Below, in pieces: positions 19,201 to 28,620 of a stretch of 64,000 nt of DNA; positions within the stretch are counted from its first letter, which is position 1; each line of letters begins with the position of its first letter. The position numbers and the translations under genes were made by a program. The DNA is from Sediminibacterium ginsengisoli. GTDB lineage: Bacteria > Bacteroidota > Bacteroidia > Chitinophagales > Chitinophagaceae. The stretch spans positions 1 through 64,000 of the forward strand of contig CAMDLR010000002.1 of NCBI GenBank assembly GCA_945901845.1, given 5' to 3'. The notes below the pieces were generated by a model. That model worked only from the letters and a program-made list of their open reading frames with translations, did not search any database and had not been told where the DNA came from.

Positions 19201-20196
19201 GTGTCTGAAAGAAATAATTTTATAGACTACATCCGAATTTTTTGTCGCAGCGGCCATGGTGGCGCTGGTGCTAGACACCTCATGCGCAATAAACTCACTG
19301 CAAAAGGCGGACCCGATGGTGGTGATGGTGGCAGAGGTGGCCATATCATATTAAAAGGCAACGCCCAACTTTGGACGCTCCTTCACATGCGTTATTTTAA
19401 AAACGTATTAGCAGAAAATGGCGAAGGCGGCAGCAAAAATAATTGCACCGGTCATGATGGAAAAGATATTATTCTAGAAGTTCCACTAGGTACCCTTGCA
19501 AAAGACGAAGAAACAGGAAATGTAGAAGCAGAAATATTATACGACGGTCAAGAAATTATTTGGATAAAAGGCGGAAGAGGTGGATTAGGCAATAGTAATT
19601 TTGCAACCCCTACCAATCAAGTGCCCGATCATGCACAACCTGGAGAAGAAGGCATTGAAGGCTACAAATTTTTAGAATTAAAAGTACTTGCGGATGTAGG
19701 ACTTGTTGGATTTCCAAATGCTGGAAAATCAACGTTACTATCATCTATAACAGCTGCTACGCCTAAAATTGCCAACTACGCATTTACCACCCTAACGCCA
19801 CAACTTGGCATGGTAGAATATAGAGACTCCCGCTCTTTTTGTATAGCAGATTTACCTGGTATTATTGAAGGTGCCGCCGAAGGAAAAGGGCTAGGGCACC
19901 GGTTTTTAAGGCATATTGAGCGTAATGCCATTTTACTTTTTATGATTCCCGCAGATAGCGACGACCACAAAAAAGAATTTGATATACTGCGCAACGAATT
20001 AGAGCAGTATAACCCCGATATGCTTCAAAAAGATTTTATTATTGCGATTAGTAAATCTGATATGCTAGACGATGAATTAAAAGAAGCCATCGCAAAAGAA
20101 CTTCCAAAAAATGTACCACACGTATTTATATCTTCTGTAACCAACACAGGATTAAGTGCACTCAAAGATTTGTTGTGGGATACGCTTAATAAATAA
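19201..20196 (+). CDS. obgE: GTPase Obg/CgtA
   Basis: A 331-residue ribosome-associated GTPase required for 50S assembly and linked to stress control. The N-terminal glycine-rich Obg fold has the characteristic repeats [12 protein letters not shown]. The G domain follows with G-F-P-N-A-G-K-S-T (P-loop, near residue 168), F-T-T-L-T-P (switch I), D-L-P-G-I-I-E-G-A (switch II) and I-S-K-S-D in place of N-K-x-D. There is no C-terminal extension. The start is GTG, and the N-terminus [13 protein letters not shown] aligns with the family start. Confidence 0.95.
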   Translation: MSERNNFIDYIRIFCRSGHGGAGARHLMRNKLTAKGGPDGGDGGRGGHIILKGNAQLWTLLHMRYFKNVLAENGEGGSKNNCTGHDGKDIILEVPLGTLAKDEETGNVEAEILYDGQEIIWIKGGRGGLGNSNFATPTNQVPDHAQPGEEGIEGYKFLELKVLADVGLVGFPNAGKSTLLSSITAATPKIANYAFTTLTPQLGMVEYRDSRSFCIADLPGIIEGAAEGKGLGHRFLRHIERNAILLFMIPADSDDHKKEFDILRNELEQYNPDMLQKDFIIAISKSDMLDDELKEAIAKELPKNVPHVFISSVTNTGLSALKDLLWDTLNK

Positions 20197-20264
20197 TTAT
20201 TGTTTTGCGAAAGTTGCGCGTAGATTATTGCGCTTGATTGTTGCACGAAAATTTTTTGTACAAG

Positions 20265-20290
20265 AAAGGCCTCCGCTTGCGGAGGCCTTT
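20265..20290. terminator. Strong bidirectional terminator between obg and typA
   Basis: A 12-bp perfect inverted repeat (AAAGGCCTCCGC at 20265-20276, complement at 20279-20290), GC-rich with A/T tracts on both sides. It lies between two convergent genes, so it can end transcription in both directions. Confidence 0.8.
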
Positions 20291-20311
20291 TTACATTATA
20301 ACTTTTAGATG

Positions 20312-22111
20312 TTACCCGTTAGATCTTGATGCGTTTTTACGATCATTTTCATCTAGATGCGTTTTACGCATTCTTACAGATTTAGGTGTTACTTCGATAC
20401 ACTCATCTTGTTGAATGTACTCCATACACTCTTCTAGGGTAAATTGTGTTTTTGGTGTAATACGAACGCTATCATCAGATCCACTTGCGCGGTGGTTGGT
20501 TAGCTTTTTCATTTCCACAGCGTTGATGTTTAAATCACCTGGTTTAATGTGTTCCGCTAAAATTTGCCCGATGTATACTTCGTCTCCTGGCTCAATAAAG
20601 AAACGTCCTCTGTCTTGTAACTTATCAATAGAGTAAGCAGTAGTGGTACCACCAAACTTAGCAATAAGTACACCATTGTTACGACCAGGTATTGGTCCTT
20701 TCCAAGGCTTATATTCATTAAAGCGGTGCGCCATTACAGCTTCACCAGCAGTTTGTGTTAACATTTGAGAACGAAGACCAATAAGACCTCTAGAAGGGAT
20801 ATCAAACTCAAGGTGTTGCATTTCTCCTTTAGATTCCATCACTAGCATTTCGCCTTTCTTTTGTGTAACAAGGTCGATAGCCTTACCACTAAATTCGGAA
20901 GGCACGTCAACTACTAATATTTCAAAAGGCTCGTGTTTTTTTCCGTCGATTTCTTTTACAAGTACTTGCGGATTACCCACTGTTAACTCATACCCTTCTC
21001 TACGCATGGTTTCTACCAATACACCTAAGTGTAAAATACCACGTCCGTATACTAAAAAGCTATCAGCACTATCTGTTTCTTCTACACGAAGTGCTAAGTT
21101 TTTTTCTGTTTCTTTCATGAGACGATCACGAATGTGACGAGAGGTAACAAACTTTCCTTCTTTACCAAAGAAAGGAGAATTGTTGATACTAAAAGTCATA
21201 CTCATAGTAGGCTCATCTACACTAATAACAGGTAAAGCCTCTGGCGTTTCAGGATCAGCAATGGTATCACCAATATTAAACTCTTCAAGTCCAACCACAG
21301 CACATAAATCACCAGAAACTACTTCTGTTACTTTACGCTTACCCATCCCCTCAAACACATACAACTCTTTCACTTTACTTTTCTTGATAGAGCCGTCTGC
21401 TTGCACCAACACTACGTTTTGGCCTTCTTTGATCACACCACGCTCTACTTTTCCAATGGCAATACGGCCAAGGAATGTAGAATAATCGAGTGACGTAATT
21501 TGCATTTGTGTAGCACCTGTTTTTGCATCCGGCGGTGGCACAAATTTTAAGATACCATCTAATAATGGATCGATATTATCACAAGCTGTTAAGGTATCAT
21601 TGAACCAACCGTTTTTACCGCTACCATAAAATGTAGGGAAATCTAATTGCTCCTCAGTAGCATCTAGGTTGAAGAATAATTCAAATACTGCATCATGCAC
21701 TTCGTCAGGACGACAGTTTGGTTTATCTACCTTATTAATAATTACAATTGGCTTTAAATTTAATTGTAAAGCTTTTTGTAATACAAATCTTGTTTGAGGC
21801 ATCGGGCCTTCAAAAGCATCTACTAACAAACAAACGCCATCGGCCATTTTTAATACACGTTCTACTTCACCACCAAAATCAGAGTGACCTGGGGTGTCAA
21901 TAACGTTAATTTTTACGTCTTTATAAGTTACCGATGCATTCTTACTTAAGATGGTGATACCGCGCTCACGTTCTAGCTCATTGCTATCCATGATAAGGTC
22001 ACCAGTTTCTTGATTGTCTCTAAACACCTTTGTTGCGTGTAAAATTTTATCAACCAGGGTCGTTTTACCGTGGTCAACGTGCGCAATAATGGCGATGTTT
22101 CTTATTTCCAT
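20312..22111 (-). CDS. typA: Translational GTPase TypA/BipA
   Basis: A 599-residue ribosome-binding GTPase that helps 50S assembly and stress adaptation. G motifs: A-H-V-D-H-G-K-T-T-L near residue 10, R-E-R-G-I-T-I-L, D-T-P-G-H-S-D-F-G-G, N-K-V-D-K-P. The EF-G-like domains and the TypA-specific C-terminus (G-R-G-I-L-H-L, P-S-R-G-L-I-G-L-R, N-H-R-A-S-G-S-D) are all there. Length is normal. A perfect -7 promoter element (TACCTTTG on the minus strand) is at 22136-22129, 18 bases before the start. Confidence 0.96.
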   Translation of the reverse strand: MEIRNIAIIAHVDHGKTTLVDKILHATKVFRDNQETGDLIMDSNELERERGITILSKNASVTYKDVKINVIDTPGHSDFGGEVERVLKMADGVCLLVDAFEGPMPQTRFVLQKALQLNLKPIVIINKVDKPNCRPDEVHDAVFELFFNLDATEEQLDFPTFYGSGKNGWFNDTLTACDNIDPLLDGILKFVPPPDAKTGATQMQITSLDYSTFLGRIAIGKVERGVIKEGQNVVLVQADGSIKKSKVKELYVFEGMGKRKVTEVVSGDLCAVVGLEEFNIGDTIADPETPEALPVISVDEPTMSMTFSINNSPFFGKEGKFVTSRHIRDRLMKETEKNLALRVEETDSADSFLVYGRGILHLGVLVETMRREGYELTVGNPQVLVKEIDGKKHEPFEILVVDVPSEFSGKAIDLVTQKKGEMLVMESKGEMQHLEFDIPSRGLIGLRSQMLTQTAGEAVMAHRFNEYKPWKGPIPGRNNGVLIAKFGGTTTAYSIDKLQDRGRFFIEPGDEVYIGQILAEHIKPGDLNINAVEMKKLTNHRASGSDDSVRITPKTQFTLEECMEYIQQDECIEVTPKSVRMRKTHLDENDRKNASRSNG

Positions 22112-22128
22112 GTGCTTTTTTAAGGCTG

Positions 22129-22136
22129 CAAAGGTA
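22129..22136 (-). promoter_or_regulatory. typA promoter -7 element
   Basis: Minus-strand TACCTTTG, a perfect TAnnTTTG match, 18 bases before the typA ATG. Confidence 0.5.
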
Positions 22137-22243
22137 AGGATTATAAGCTAAGAAACCCCATAAAAGCAAAGGATGGGCCAGAATGCCAATAATTAACGCT
22201 TAGTTTACCCTTATATCAAGCGAAAACAAGATATTTACGCCTA

Positions 22244-22251
22244 TATATTTG
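22244..22251 (+). promoter_or_regulatory. -7 element placed for a leaderless transcript (alpha/beta hydrolase gene)
   Basis: TATATTTG is a perfect TAnnTTTG element ending only three bases before the ATG at 22255. With the usual start point about four bases after the G, the transcript would begin at or next to the A of the start codon. Confidence 0.45.
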
Positions 22252-22254
22252 CCT

Positions 22255-23265
22255 ATGAAACGTTTCCTCAAAATTATAACTGTAGTGGTTGCGGTGCTTG
22301 CCGTTGTTTATTTTTTAGGCCCAAAGCCAGCAGCTCCCATTTATAACAATAACTTAATACAAGTGCCCGCTGAAGCCAGTGCTTTGGAAGCCTATGTTGC
22401 CGGTAATGAAGCAAAACATAAGATAAAGCCAGATAATGAGGCCCGCATTGTTTGGGCCAACGACAGTACTAAGGCCAAAACGCCTTTTGTAATTGTGTAT
22501 TTGCATGGGTTTAGCGCCAGTCAGGAAGAGGGCAATCCTGTACATAAAAATATTGCCAAACAATTTGGGTGCAATATGTACCTAGCAAGGTTATCGGAAC
22601 ATGGTATTGATACGATAGATCCGCTTATAAATATAACCGCTACTAGTTTGTGGGAGTCTGCAAAAGAAGCGTATGCCATTGGCAAACAATTAGGGGAGAA
22701 AGTAATTTTAATGGGCACGTCTACGGGCGGAACCGTTGCGCTTGAACTATCGTCTAATTTTGAAGATGTAGCCGGACTGGTTTTGTATTCTCCCAATATT
22801 GCTATCAATAACCCGCTTGCATTTTTAAGCAACAACCCATGGGGCTTACAAATAGCAAGAATGGTGACAGGTGGAAAAGAAAATATCATAAAAAACAAAC
22901 CACCTGAGTTTAAAAAATACTGGAACGATCATTACCGTTTAGAAGCCATTGTGGAGTTACAAGAATTACTTGAAACCACCATGATACCTAGTCATTTTAA
23001 TAAAATAAAATGTCCGGTACTAACGCTTTATTATTTTAAGGATGAAAAAAATCAGGACCCTGTGGTAAAAGTTTCGTCGATGAAAGAAATGTTTGCATCT
23101 ATAGCTACACCTACTAATTTAAAAAGAATGGTACCAATTCCGGAGGCGGGCAATCATGTTATGGCCTCTCCTATTCAGTCTAATGATATAGTTAGTGTAG
23201 AAAAAGAAACTGCTTTATTTTTGGAGCAAATAATGCAGCTAAAAAAAGTAATGTATGTTAAGTAG
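22255..23265 (+). CDS. Alpha/beta hydrolase, membrane-anchored or exported
   Basis: A 336-residue alpha/beta-fold hydrolase. It begins with an uncleaved anchor or signal (M-K-R-F-L-K then about 17 hydrophobic residues). The core has Y-L-H-G-F-S-A-S (oxyanion HG), the nucleophile elbow G-T-S-T-G-G (Ser in the G-x-S-x-G pattern), and a late G-N-H-V catalytic histidine. The substrate is probably an ester or lipid, by association with the next two genes (a FabH-like synthase and a lipid kinase) in the same operon; its end overlaps the next gene by 11 bases. The ATG at 22255 is preferred to a TTG two codons earlier, which is part of the promoter. Confidence 0.82.
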   Translation: MKRFLKIITVVVAVLAVVYFLGPKPAAPIYNNNLIQVPAEASALEAYVAGNEAKHKIKPDNEARIVWANDSTKAKTPFVIVYLHGFSASQEEGNPVHKNIAKQFGCNMYLARLSEHGIDTIDPLINITATSLWESAKEAYAIGKQLGEKVILMGTSTGGTVALELSSNFEDVAGLVLYSPNIAINNPLAFLSNNPWGLQIARMVTGGKENIIKNKPPEFKKYWNDHYRLEAIVELQELLETTMIPSHFNKIKCPVLTLYYFKDEKNQDPVVKVSSMKEMFASIATPTNLKRMVPIPEAGNHVMASPIQSNDIVSVEKETALFLEQIMQLKKVMYVK

Positions 23266-24298
23266 TAAAATTGCAGGCATTGGAAAATACTTACCTTCTA
23301 ATGTGGTAACCAACCAAGACCTCGCTGCCTATATGGAAACCAGTGACGAATGGATTTTTGAAAGAACAGGTATTAAAGAAAGAAGGTACGCGCACCGGAC
23401 CGAAGAAACCACCACAACCATGGCGGTGGAAGCTGCTAAAATTGCCATCGAAAGAGCAGGCACTACAGCTGAAGACATTGATTTTATTGTGTTTGCGACC
23501 CTCTCTCCCGATTATTATTTTCCGGGCTGTGGCGTACTTGTACAAAGAGCGATGGGTATGAAAGAAATTGGTGCACTAGATATTAGAAATCAGTGCAGTG
23601 GATTTGTATATGCACTTAGCGTGGCTGATCAATTTATAAAAACAGGCATGTATAAAAACATACTTGTAATAGGTAGTGAAAAACATTCGTTTGGACTTGA
23701 TTTTAGCACTAGGGGTCGTAATGTTTCTGTCATTTTTGGAGACGGCGCTGGCGCCGTTGTTTTACAACCCGCCACAAATGCTGGACAAGGGATACTAAGT
23801 ACACACTTACACAGTGACGGTGCGGCTGCAGAAATATTAGCGATGTATAACCCTGGAACGCATGCCAATCATTGGGGCAACTATGCAAGTTTTGACGAAG
23901 CAGCCATTGGGGAGATGTTTTTGAGTCATAAAATGATTGACAACGCAGAAAACTTTCCATTCATGGATGGCCCATCGGTATTTAAAAAAGCGATTATAAA
24001 ATTTCCGGAAGTAATATTAGAAGCCTTACACACGAGTGGTTACGAGCCTTCCGATTTAAACATGCTGATACCACATCAGGCCAATTTGCGCATTGCTCAG
24101 TTTGTACAACAAAAATTAGGCCTTAGTGATGATCAGGTGTACAATAATATCATGCAGTATGGTAACACAACAGCTGCATCTGTTCCTATTGCACTATGTG
24201 AAGCGTATGAGAAAAATTTAATTAAAGAAGGAGACCTTGTTTGTTTAGCAGCATTTGGAAGTGGATTTACATGGGCTAGTGCGCTCATTAAATGGTAA
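23255..24298 (+). CDS. fabH: 3-oxoacyl-ACP synthase III family protein (FabH-like)
   Basis: A 347-residue thiolase-fold condensing enzyme. The catalytic triad is present: Cys114 in R-N-Q-C-S-G-F, His in I-P-H-Q-A-N, and Asn in Y-G-N-T-T-A-A-S. Such enzymes start fatty-acid chains by condensing an acyl-CoA with malonyl-ACP. The N-Q-C-S-G-F active site and 347-residue length differ a little from canonical FabH (usually A-A-C-x-G-F, about 320), so it may be a second, specialised KAS III. Its ends overlap both neighbours (11 and 7 bases), so hydrolase, synthase and lipid kinase form one translationally coupled operon. Confidence 0.87.
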   Translation: MLSSKIAGIGKYLPSNVVTNQDLAAYMETSDEWIFERTGIKERRYAHRTEETTTTMAVEAAKIAIERAGTTAEDIDFIVFATLSPDYYFPGCGVLVQRAMGMKEIGALDIRNQCSGFVYALSVADQFIKTGMYKNILVIGSEKHSFGLDFSTRGRNVSVIFGDGAGAVVLQPATNAGQGILSTHLHSDGAAAEILAMYNPGTHANHWGNYASFDEAAIGEMFLSHKMIDNAENFPFMDGPSVFKKAIIKFPEVILEALHTSGYEPSDLNMLIPHQANLRIAQFVQQKLGLSDDQVYNNIMQYGNTTAASVPIALCEAYEKNLIKEGDLVCLAAFGSGFTWASALIKW

Positions 24299-25218
24299 GT
24301 ATGATAGAACGCAAGCTGCTATTTTTAGTAAACCCTATTTCTGGTACACGCAAGAAAGAAAAACTCATTGGTTTTATAACCGATAAATTAAATGCAGTAA
24401 ATATTTCTTTTGAAATCGAGTTCACCAACGCGACTGGTAATTATACACTTCTAAATGAAGACGTGGTTTCAAAACGTATTACAGACATTATAATAGTTGG
24501 AGGTGATGGATCAGTGAATCAAGTGGTTCAGGGATTTGCATCCTTACCCGTTCGCTTTGGTATTTTACCAGTAGGTTCAGGTAATGGACTTGCAAGAGCT
24601 GCGGGCATACCTACAAAAATCAAAAAAGCACTACAAGTAATTATTGATGGCCATACCATGCCAGTAGATGCGTTTACAATTAATGAAATGTTCTCCTGTA
24701 TGCTTAGTGGGCTTGGCTTTGACGCACAAGTAGCACATAATTTTGCACGAAAAGCAAAACGCGGCTTTTTCAATTATACCAAAGAAAGTTTGCTTCATTT
24801 TTTTAAAGCACAGCCGTATGGTTTTGAAATAAAACTACCTGACTTTAGTTTTTTTACAGATGCTTTTTTAATTAGCATCGCCAATAGCAATCAATTTGGC
24901 AATAATGTAACCATTGCGCCGCATGCAAAACTAAATGACGGACTGTTAGATGTTATCGTGGTACAAAAAATGCACAAAGTAAAATTACCCTACGCCATTT
25001 TAAAACAATTAAGTGGTAACAATAAAATGGAGCGGCTAGTCCAGGACATGGAGCACAAAAACATTGTATACTTTCAAACGCCTAGTTTAGAAATTAGCAA
25101 CCCAAAATTGGCACCATTACATATAGATGGCGAAGCCGTGGCTACTGCTCAAACACTTTCCATAAAAGTATTGCCTGGGTATTTTACTTTGTTTGTGCCC
25201 GCATCACGAAATAAGTAG
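24292..25218 (+). CDS. Diacylglycerol/lipid kinase family protein
   Basis: A 308-residue kinase of the DagK/YegS family, which phosphorylates diacylglycerol, sphingoid bases or related lipids. It shows N-P-I-S-G-T near the start, the nucleotide motif G-G-D-G-S-V-N-Q near residue 67, G-S-G-N-G-L-A-R-A-A-G and the C-terminal H-I-D-G-E. Length is normal. Two starts are possible: ATG at 24292, which overlaps the fabH stop, or ATG at 24301, which gives M-I-E-R-K-L-L-F. The 3' end overlaps the convergent heme A synthase gene by 35 bases. Confidence 0.86.
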   Translation: MVSMIERKLLFLVNPISGTRKKEKLIGFITDKLNAVNISFEIEFTNATGNYTLLNEDVVSKRITDIIIVGGDGSVNQVVQGFASLPVRFGILPVGSGNGLARAAGIPTKIKKALQVIIDGHTMPVDAFTINEMFSCMLSGLGFDAQVAHNFARKAKRGFFNYTKESLLHFFKAQPYGFEIKLPDFSFFTDAFLISIANSNQFGNNVTIAPHAKLNDGLLDVIVVQKMHKVKLPYAILKQLSGNNKMERLVQDMEHKNIVYFQTPSLEISNPKLAPLHIDGEAVATAQTLSIKVLPGYFTLFVPASRNK

Positions 25219-26266
25219 CTACTACACTAAGTAGTAAACTCATCCCAACTAGTTGGTGTATTTGTGCCATCCATTCAAAAATACCCCATACGCCAGGTAT
25301 AATACTACGCGCATAGAGTAAGCTTGCAATACCAAGTAGTACCTGCAATACAACAAGTAAGATGGGGAGTATTTTAATGCGGTTAAAAAATGAACCTCCA
25401 TTGATACGGTATAGTTTCACCGTCCAATAAATCATGAGTACCAATAAAATATAGGCGATGCCTCGGTGCATGAAGTGCACAAGAATTTTGTTTTCTATAA
25501 AGTTTAAGAAAAAGTTAGGGTCAGCAAATAAATTACTAGGCAGATAGTCGCCATTGATGGTTGGCCAAGTAGGTGCTACCATTGCTGCTTTGTGGCCCGC
25601 CATAAGGGCGCCATACATGAGTTGTAGCACTAGTAGCGCAAGTATTAGCAAATTAAATGACTTGGCTTTTTTAACTGCCTGATGCATGCCAGCAGAAATT
25701 TGTAGTGCTGTTGTTGGAACACGGAGTTGCAGCGCAAACCAAAATGTATATGAGAGTAAACCTAATGCAAAAATAAAATGCAGTGCGAGGCGCGTAGGCT
25801 TTACATACACGGCGTCACCTTCTAATCCACTCGCTACCATAATCCAACCAATAGCACCTTGCATGATACCTAAAAAAAATAATACCACCAGTGGCTTAAT
25901 CATTTCTTTTTTAAAATGCTTGGCTAGTAAAAACCAAATAAACCCACCCGCAAAAACAAGACCAATAATTCTGGCCCATAAACGGTGAAACCATTCCCAA
26001 AAAAATATGTATTTGAAATTTTCTAGATCAAACTCAAAATTTAATAATTGAAACTGTGGCGTTTGTTTGTATTTCGCAAACTCAATTAGCCATGCCTGCT
26101 CTGAAAGTGGCGGAAGTGCCCCCGTTATTACTTCCCACTCTGTAATAGAAAGCCCACTGCCTGTTAAACGTGTAACACCACCAAGCACAAATTGAATGAC
26201 CGTCATGACGACACCCACTAAAAGCCAGTTTGCTACTAATTTATTGGAACGATTTGCAGAATGCAT
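25184..26266 (-). CDS. ctaA: Heme A synthase (COX15/CtaA family)
   Basis: A 360-residue membrane enzyme that oxidises heme O to heme A for the oxidase encoded at 53-56 kb. About eight transmembrane segments are visible. Conserved histidine regions include E-W-F-H-R-L-W-A, A-L-H-F and H-F-M-H-R-G-I-A-Y, and H-Q-L-V-G near the end; the N-terminal block G-G-V-T-R-L-T-G-S-G-L-S-I-T-E-W is typical of the COX15 type. The start is the ATG at 26266, with a TTG six codons earlier rejected because it lies in the promoter. Its 3' end overlaps the lipid kinase gene. Confidence 0.92.
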   Translation of the reverse strand: MHSANRSNKLVANWLLVGVVMTVIQFVLGGVTRLTGSGLSITEWEVITGALPPLSEQAWLIEFAKYKQTPQFQLLNFEFDLENFKYIFFWEWFHRLWARIIGLVFAGGFIWFLLAKHFKKEMIKPLVVLFFLGIMQGAIGWIMVASGLEGDAVYVKPTRLALHFIFALGLLSYTFWFALQLRVPTTALQISAGMHQAVKKAKSFNLLILALLVLQLMYGALMAGHKAAMVAPTWPTINGDYLPSNLFADPNFFLNFIENKILVHFMHRGIAYILLVLMIYWTVKLYRINGGSFFNRIKILPILLVVLQVLLGIASLLYARSIIPGVWGIFEWMAQIHQLVGMSLLLSVVATYFVMRAQTK

Positions 26267-26272
26267 ATTACA

Positions 26273-26280
26273 CAAAGATA
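26273..26280 (-). promoter_or_regulatory. ctaA promoter -7 element
   Basis: Minus-strand TATCTTTG, a perfect TAnnTTTG element ending six bases before the ATG at 26266. The predicted leader is only about three bases. Confidence 0.45.
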
Positions 26281-26339
26281 GCAATTAGATGCATCTTATT
26301 TTTTACCTATTTTGCGTCAAATTGTGGAAACAATAAACC

Positions 26340-26936
26340 ATGCTACAACTAAATTATCAAACAGCGCTATTAGAAGCAGGACTTGATGAAGCCGGCAGGG
26401 GTTGTTATGCAGGACCGGTATTTGCAGCAGCTGTTATTTTACCGCCAAATTTTTACCACCCGCTTTTAAATGATAGTAAAAAATTGACAGAAAAAAATAG
26501 AGCTATTTTAAAACCCATCATTGAAGCCGAAGCAATCGCGTGGGCCGTTGCAAGTGTATCACATACAGAAATTGATGAGATCAATATTTTACAAGCTTCT
26601 ATTAAAGCAATGCATTTCGCAGTAGCTGCACTCAAAAAAAAGCCGAAATATTTAATTGTTGATGGCAACCGTTTTAAGCCCTACAAAAAATTACCACATA
26701 CCTGCATTATAAAAGGCGATGGAAAATATGCATCTATTGCTGCTGCCAGTATTTTAGCAAAAACACATAGAGATGCTTATCTAGATACGCTGCACAAGGC
26801 ATATCCTATGTATGGATGGAATAAAAATAAGGGATACGGAACGGCTGTACACCGGGCAGCTATTGAGGTTCACGGTTTATGTGAGCACCATAGAAAAAGT
26901 TTTGCTATCCTTCCCACACCCCCGCACCTTCTCTAA
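26340..26936 (+). CDS. rnhB: Ribonuclease HII
   Basis: A 198-residue enzyme that cuts RNA in RNA-DNA hybrids, including single ribonucleotides in DNA. The active-site block G-L-D-E-A-G-R-G supplies Asp16 and Glu17, with later aspartates in L-I-V-D-G-N and I-L-A-K-T-H-R-D. The K-G-Y-G-T motif expected near the C-terminus is present (N-K-G-Y-G-T-A). Length is normal. The 3' end overlaps the convergent Sua5-type gene by 32 bases. Confidence 0.93.
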   Translation: MLQLNYQTALLEAGLDEAGRGCYAGPVFAAAVILPPNFYHPLLNDSKKLTEKNRAILKPIIEAEAIAWAVASVSHTEIDEINILQASIKAMHFAVAALKKKPKYLIVDGNRFKPYKKLPHTCIIKGDGKYASIAAASILAKTHRDAYLDTLHKAYPMYGWNKNKGYGTAVHRAAIEVHGLCEHHRKSFAILPTPPHLL

Positions 26937-27513
26937 TAACGGTGTAATCATCGGTGGTGCAATCGATAATGGTAGAAGGAATCATTCCGCCAATTCCACC
27001 ATCAATAACAATGTCAACGAGGTTTTCAAAGTTTTCATGAATCACATAAGGATCGGTATAGTCTTCTACCATTTCACCAGGTAAAGAAGCTGATAAAATA
27101 GGATGTTGGAGTGCAGCAACAATGGCACTGGCGATATTATTATCCGGTATTCGTAGTCCGATGGTATTTTTTTTATTTTGCAAAAGCTTTGGCACTTGCT
27201 TACTCGCTGGCAAAATAAAAGTAAAAGGACCGGGTAAATAATTTTTTAACAGCCTATATAGTGGCGTTGAAATAGACTTGGCGTATTTACTTAAATCGGA
27301 AAGGTCGGCACAAACAAAACTTAATTGCGCCTTACTAGGGTCTATCCCTTTTATTTGTGCAATTTTTTCAATGGCTTTGGGATGAAATATATCACAACCC
27401 AATCCATAAATAGTATCGGTAGGATACGCAATGATACCGCCACTTTTAAGGCAGTCTACTACGGTAGCAATATGTCGAGGGTTGGGGTTGTTAGGATGTA
27501 TTTCTAATAACAT
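26905..27513 (-). CDS. L-threonylcarbamoyladenylate synthase (Sua5/YciO/YrdC family)
   Basis: A 202-residue YrdC-fold protein. Family members make threonylcarbamoyl-AMP from threonine, bicarbonate and ATP for the t6A37 modification of tRNA. Visible motifs are G-G-I-I-A-Y-P-T-D-T-I-Y-G-L-G near residue 30 and S-A-S-L-P-G near 150. It has no Sua5 C-terminal domain, so it is of the TsaC/YciO length class; YciO-type proteins are weak or inactive synthases, so this may be the second copy in the genome. It follows the ferredoxin oxidoreductase gene with a one-base gap. Confidence 0.85.
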   Translation of the reverse strand: MLLEIHPNNPNPRHIATVVDCLKSGGIIAYPTDTIYGLGCDIFHPKAIEKIAQIKGIDPSKAQLSFVCADLSDLSKYAKSISTPLYRLLKNYLPGPFTFILPASKQVPKLLQNKKNTIGLRIPDNNIASAIVAALQHPILSASLPGEMVEDYTDPYVIHENFENLVDIVIDGGIGGMIPSTIIDCTTDDYTVIREGAGVWEG

Positions 27514-27514
27514 A

Positions 27515-28555
27515 TTATAGAATCTCCCACACTTCGCGGCCGCGTAGCATTTTATCCAAATCGCCTTTTCCTTTTGTAGCGATCACTTCTTCAATTTGCA
27601 TGGCCATCACATCTTCGTAACAAGCCCTGTCAGTTTCAAAGAAAACACCAAAAGGTCTTGGGAAATGTCCGTCCGGTTTAGTAGGTGAATCAAATAAACG
27701 AACCAGCACTTGTGCTTTATAAAAATCTCTTTCGTCGTGGATCCATAAATCATCGGTACTAGCACCTTCACCAAGTTCAACAACAACAGGTTTTAATCCA
27801 TCAAATTTGATACCCTTATTTCCGTTGGTGCCAAAAATTAGCGGCTTGCCTTGTTCTAAAAATAGTGCCTCCTCCTGCTTGGTTGCTTTTTCGGTAAATA
27901 TTTCAAAAGCACCATCATTAAAGATGTTGCAGTTCTGATAAATTTCTAAAAATGAAGCACCCCTATGTTGATGTGAACGTGTAAGCATTGCTTGGAGGTG
28001 CTTAGGATCACGATCCATACTGCGCGCAATAAAACTTGCATCGGCACCAAGTGCTAATGCAGCTGGATTAAATGGATGATCGATACTTCCGTAAGGCGTA
28101 CTTTTTGTAATCTTATGTTCTTCGGAAGTTGGTGAATATTGCCCTTTTGTTAAACCATAAATTTGGTTGTTAAACATCATAATATTGACGTCAAAATTTC
28201 GACGTAATAAATGAATGGTATGGTTACCACCAATACTTAAACTATCTCCATCGCCAGTAACAATCCAAACGCTTAACTCAGGTCTAGTGGCTTTTAAACC
28301 ACTAGCGATTGCCGTTGCACGTCCATGAATAGAGTGCATACCAAATGTATTCATGTAATAAGGAAAACGACTACTACAACCAATGCCACTAATAATGACA
28401 ATATTTTCTTTGGGAACACCAATATTTGGCATCACTTTTTGAACCTGTGCCAAAATAGAATAGTCTCCACAACCTGGGCACCAACGAACCTCTTGATCTG
28501 TTGCAAAATCTTTAGCGGTTAAAATAGGCGCTTCGGTAATAGTATCTGTAGACAT
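27515..28555 (-). CDS. 2-oxoacid:ferredoxin oxidoreductase, beta subunit
   Basis: A 346-residue thiamine-diphosphate subunit of a 2-oxoacid:ferredoxin oxidoreductase (2-oxoglutarate or pyruvate type). It has W-C-P-G-C-G-D-Y at residue 25 and I-G-C-S-S-R, which in this family bind a [4Fe-4S] cluster, and the ThDP-binding motif G-D-G-D-S-L-S-I-G-G-N-H ... N-N-Q-I-Y-G-L-T-K-G-Q. A C-terminal extension beyond residue 290 matches the length of the Bacteroidota form. The alpha/gamma subunit, usually just upstream, is not here: the upstream neighbour is a CMD-family gene. It must pair with a subunit encoded elsewhere if active. Confidence 0.9.
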   Translation of the reverse strand: MSTDTITEAPILTAKDFATDQEVRWCPGCGDYSILAQVQKVMPNIGVPKENIVIISGIGCSSRFPYYMNTFGMHSIHGRATAIASGLKATRPELSVWIVTGDGDSLSIGGNHTIHLLRRNFDVNIMMFNNQIYGLTKGQYSPTSEEHKITKSTPYGSIDHPFNPAALALGADASFIARSMDRDPKHLQAMLTRSHQHRGASFLEIYQNCNIFNDGAFEIFTEKATKQEEALFLEQGKPLIFGTNGNKGIKFDGLKPVVVELGEGASTDDLWIHDERDFYKAQVLVRLFDSPTKPDGHFPRPFGVFFETDRACYEDVMAMQIEEVIATKGKGDLDKMLRGREVWEIL

Positions 28556-28620
28556 CTGGTATTATTTGAATGATTCGAGCCCTAAAGGTCCGACTAAATT
28601 TAATAATGAACACAAAATTT

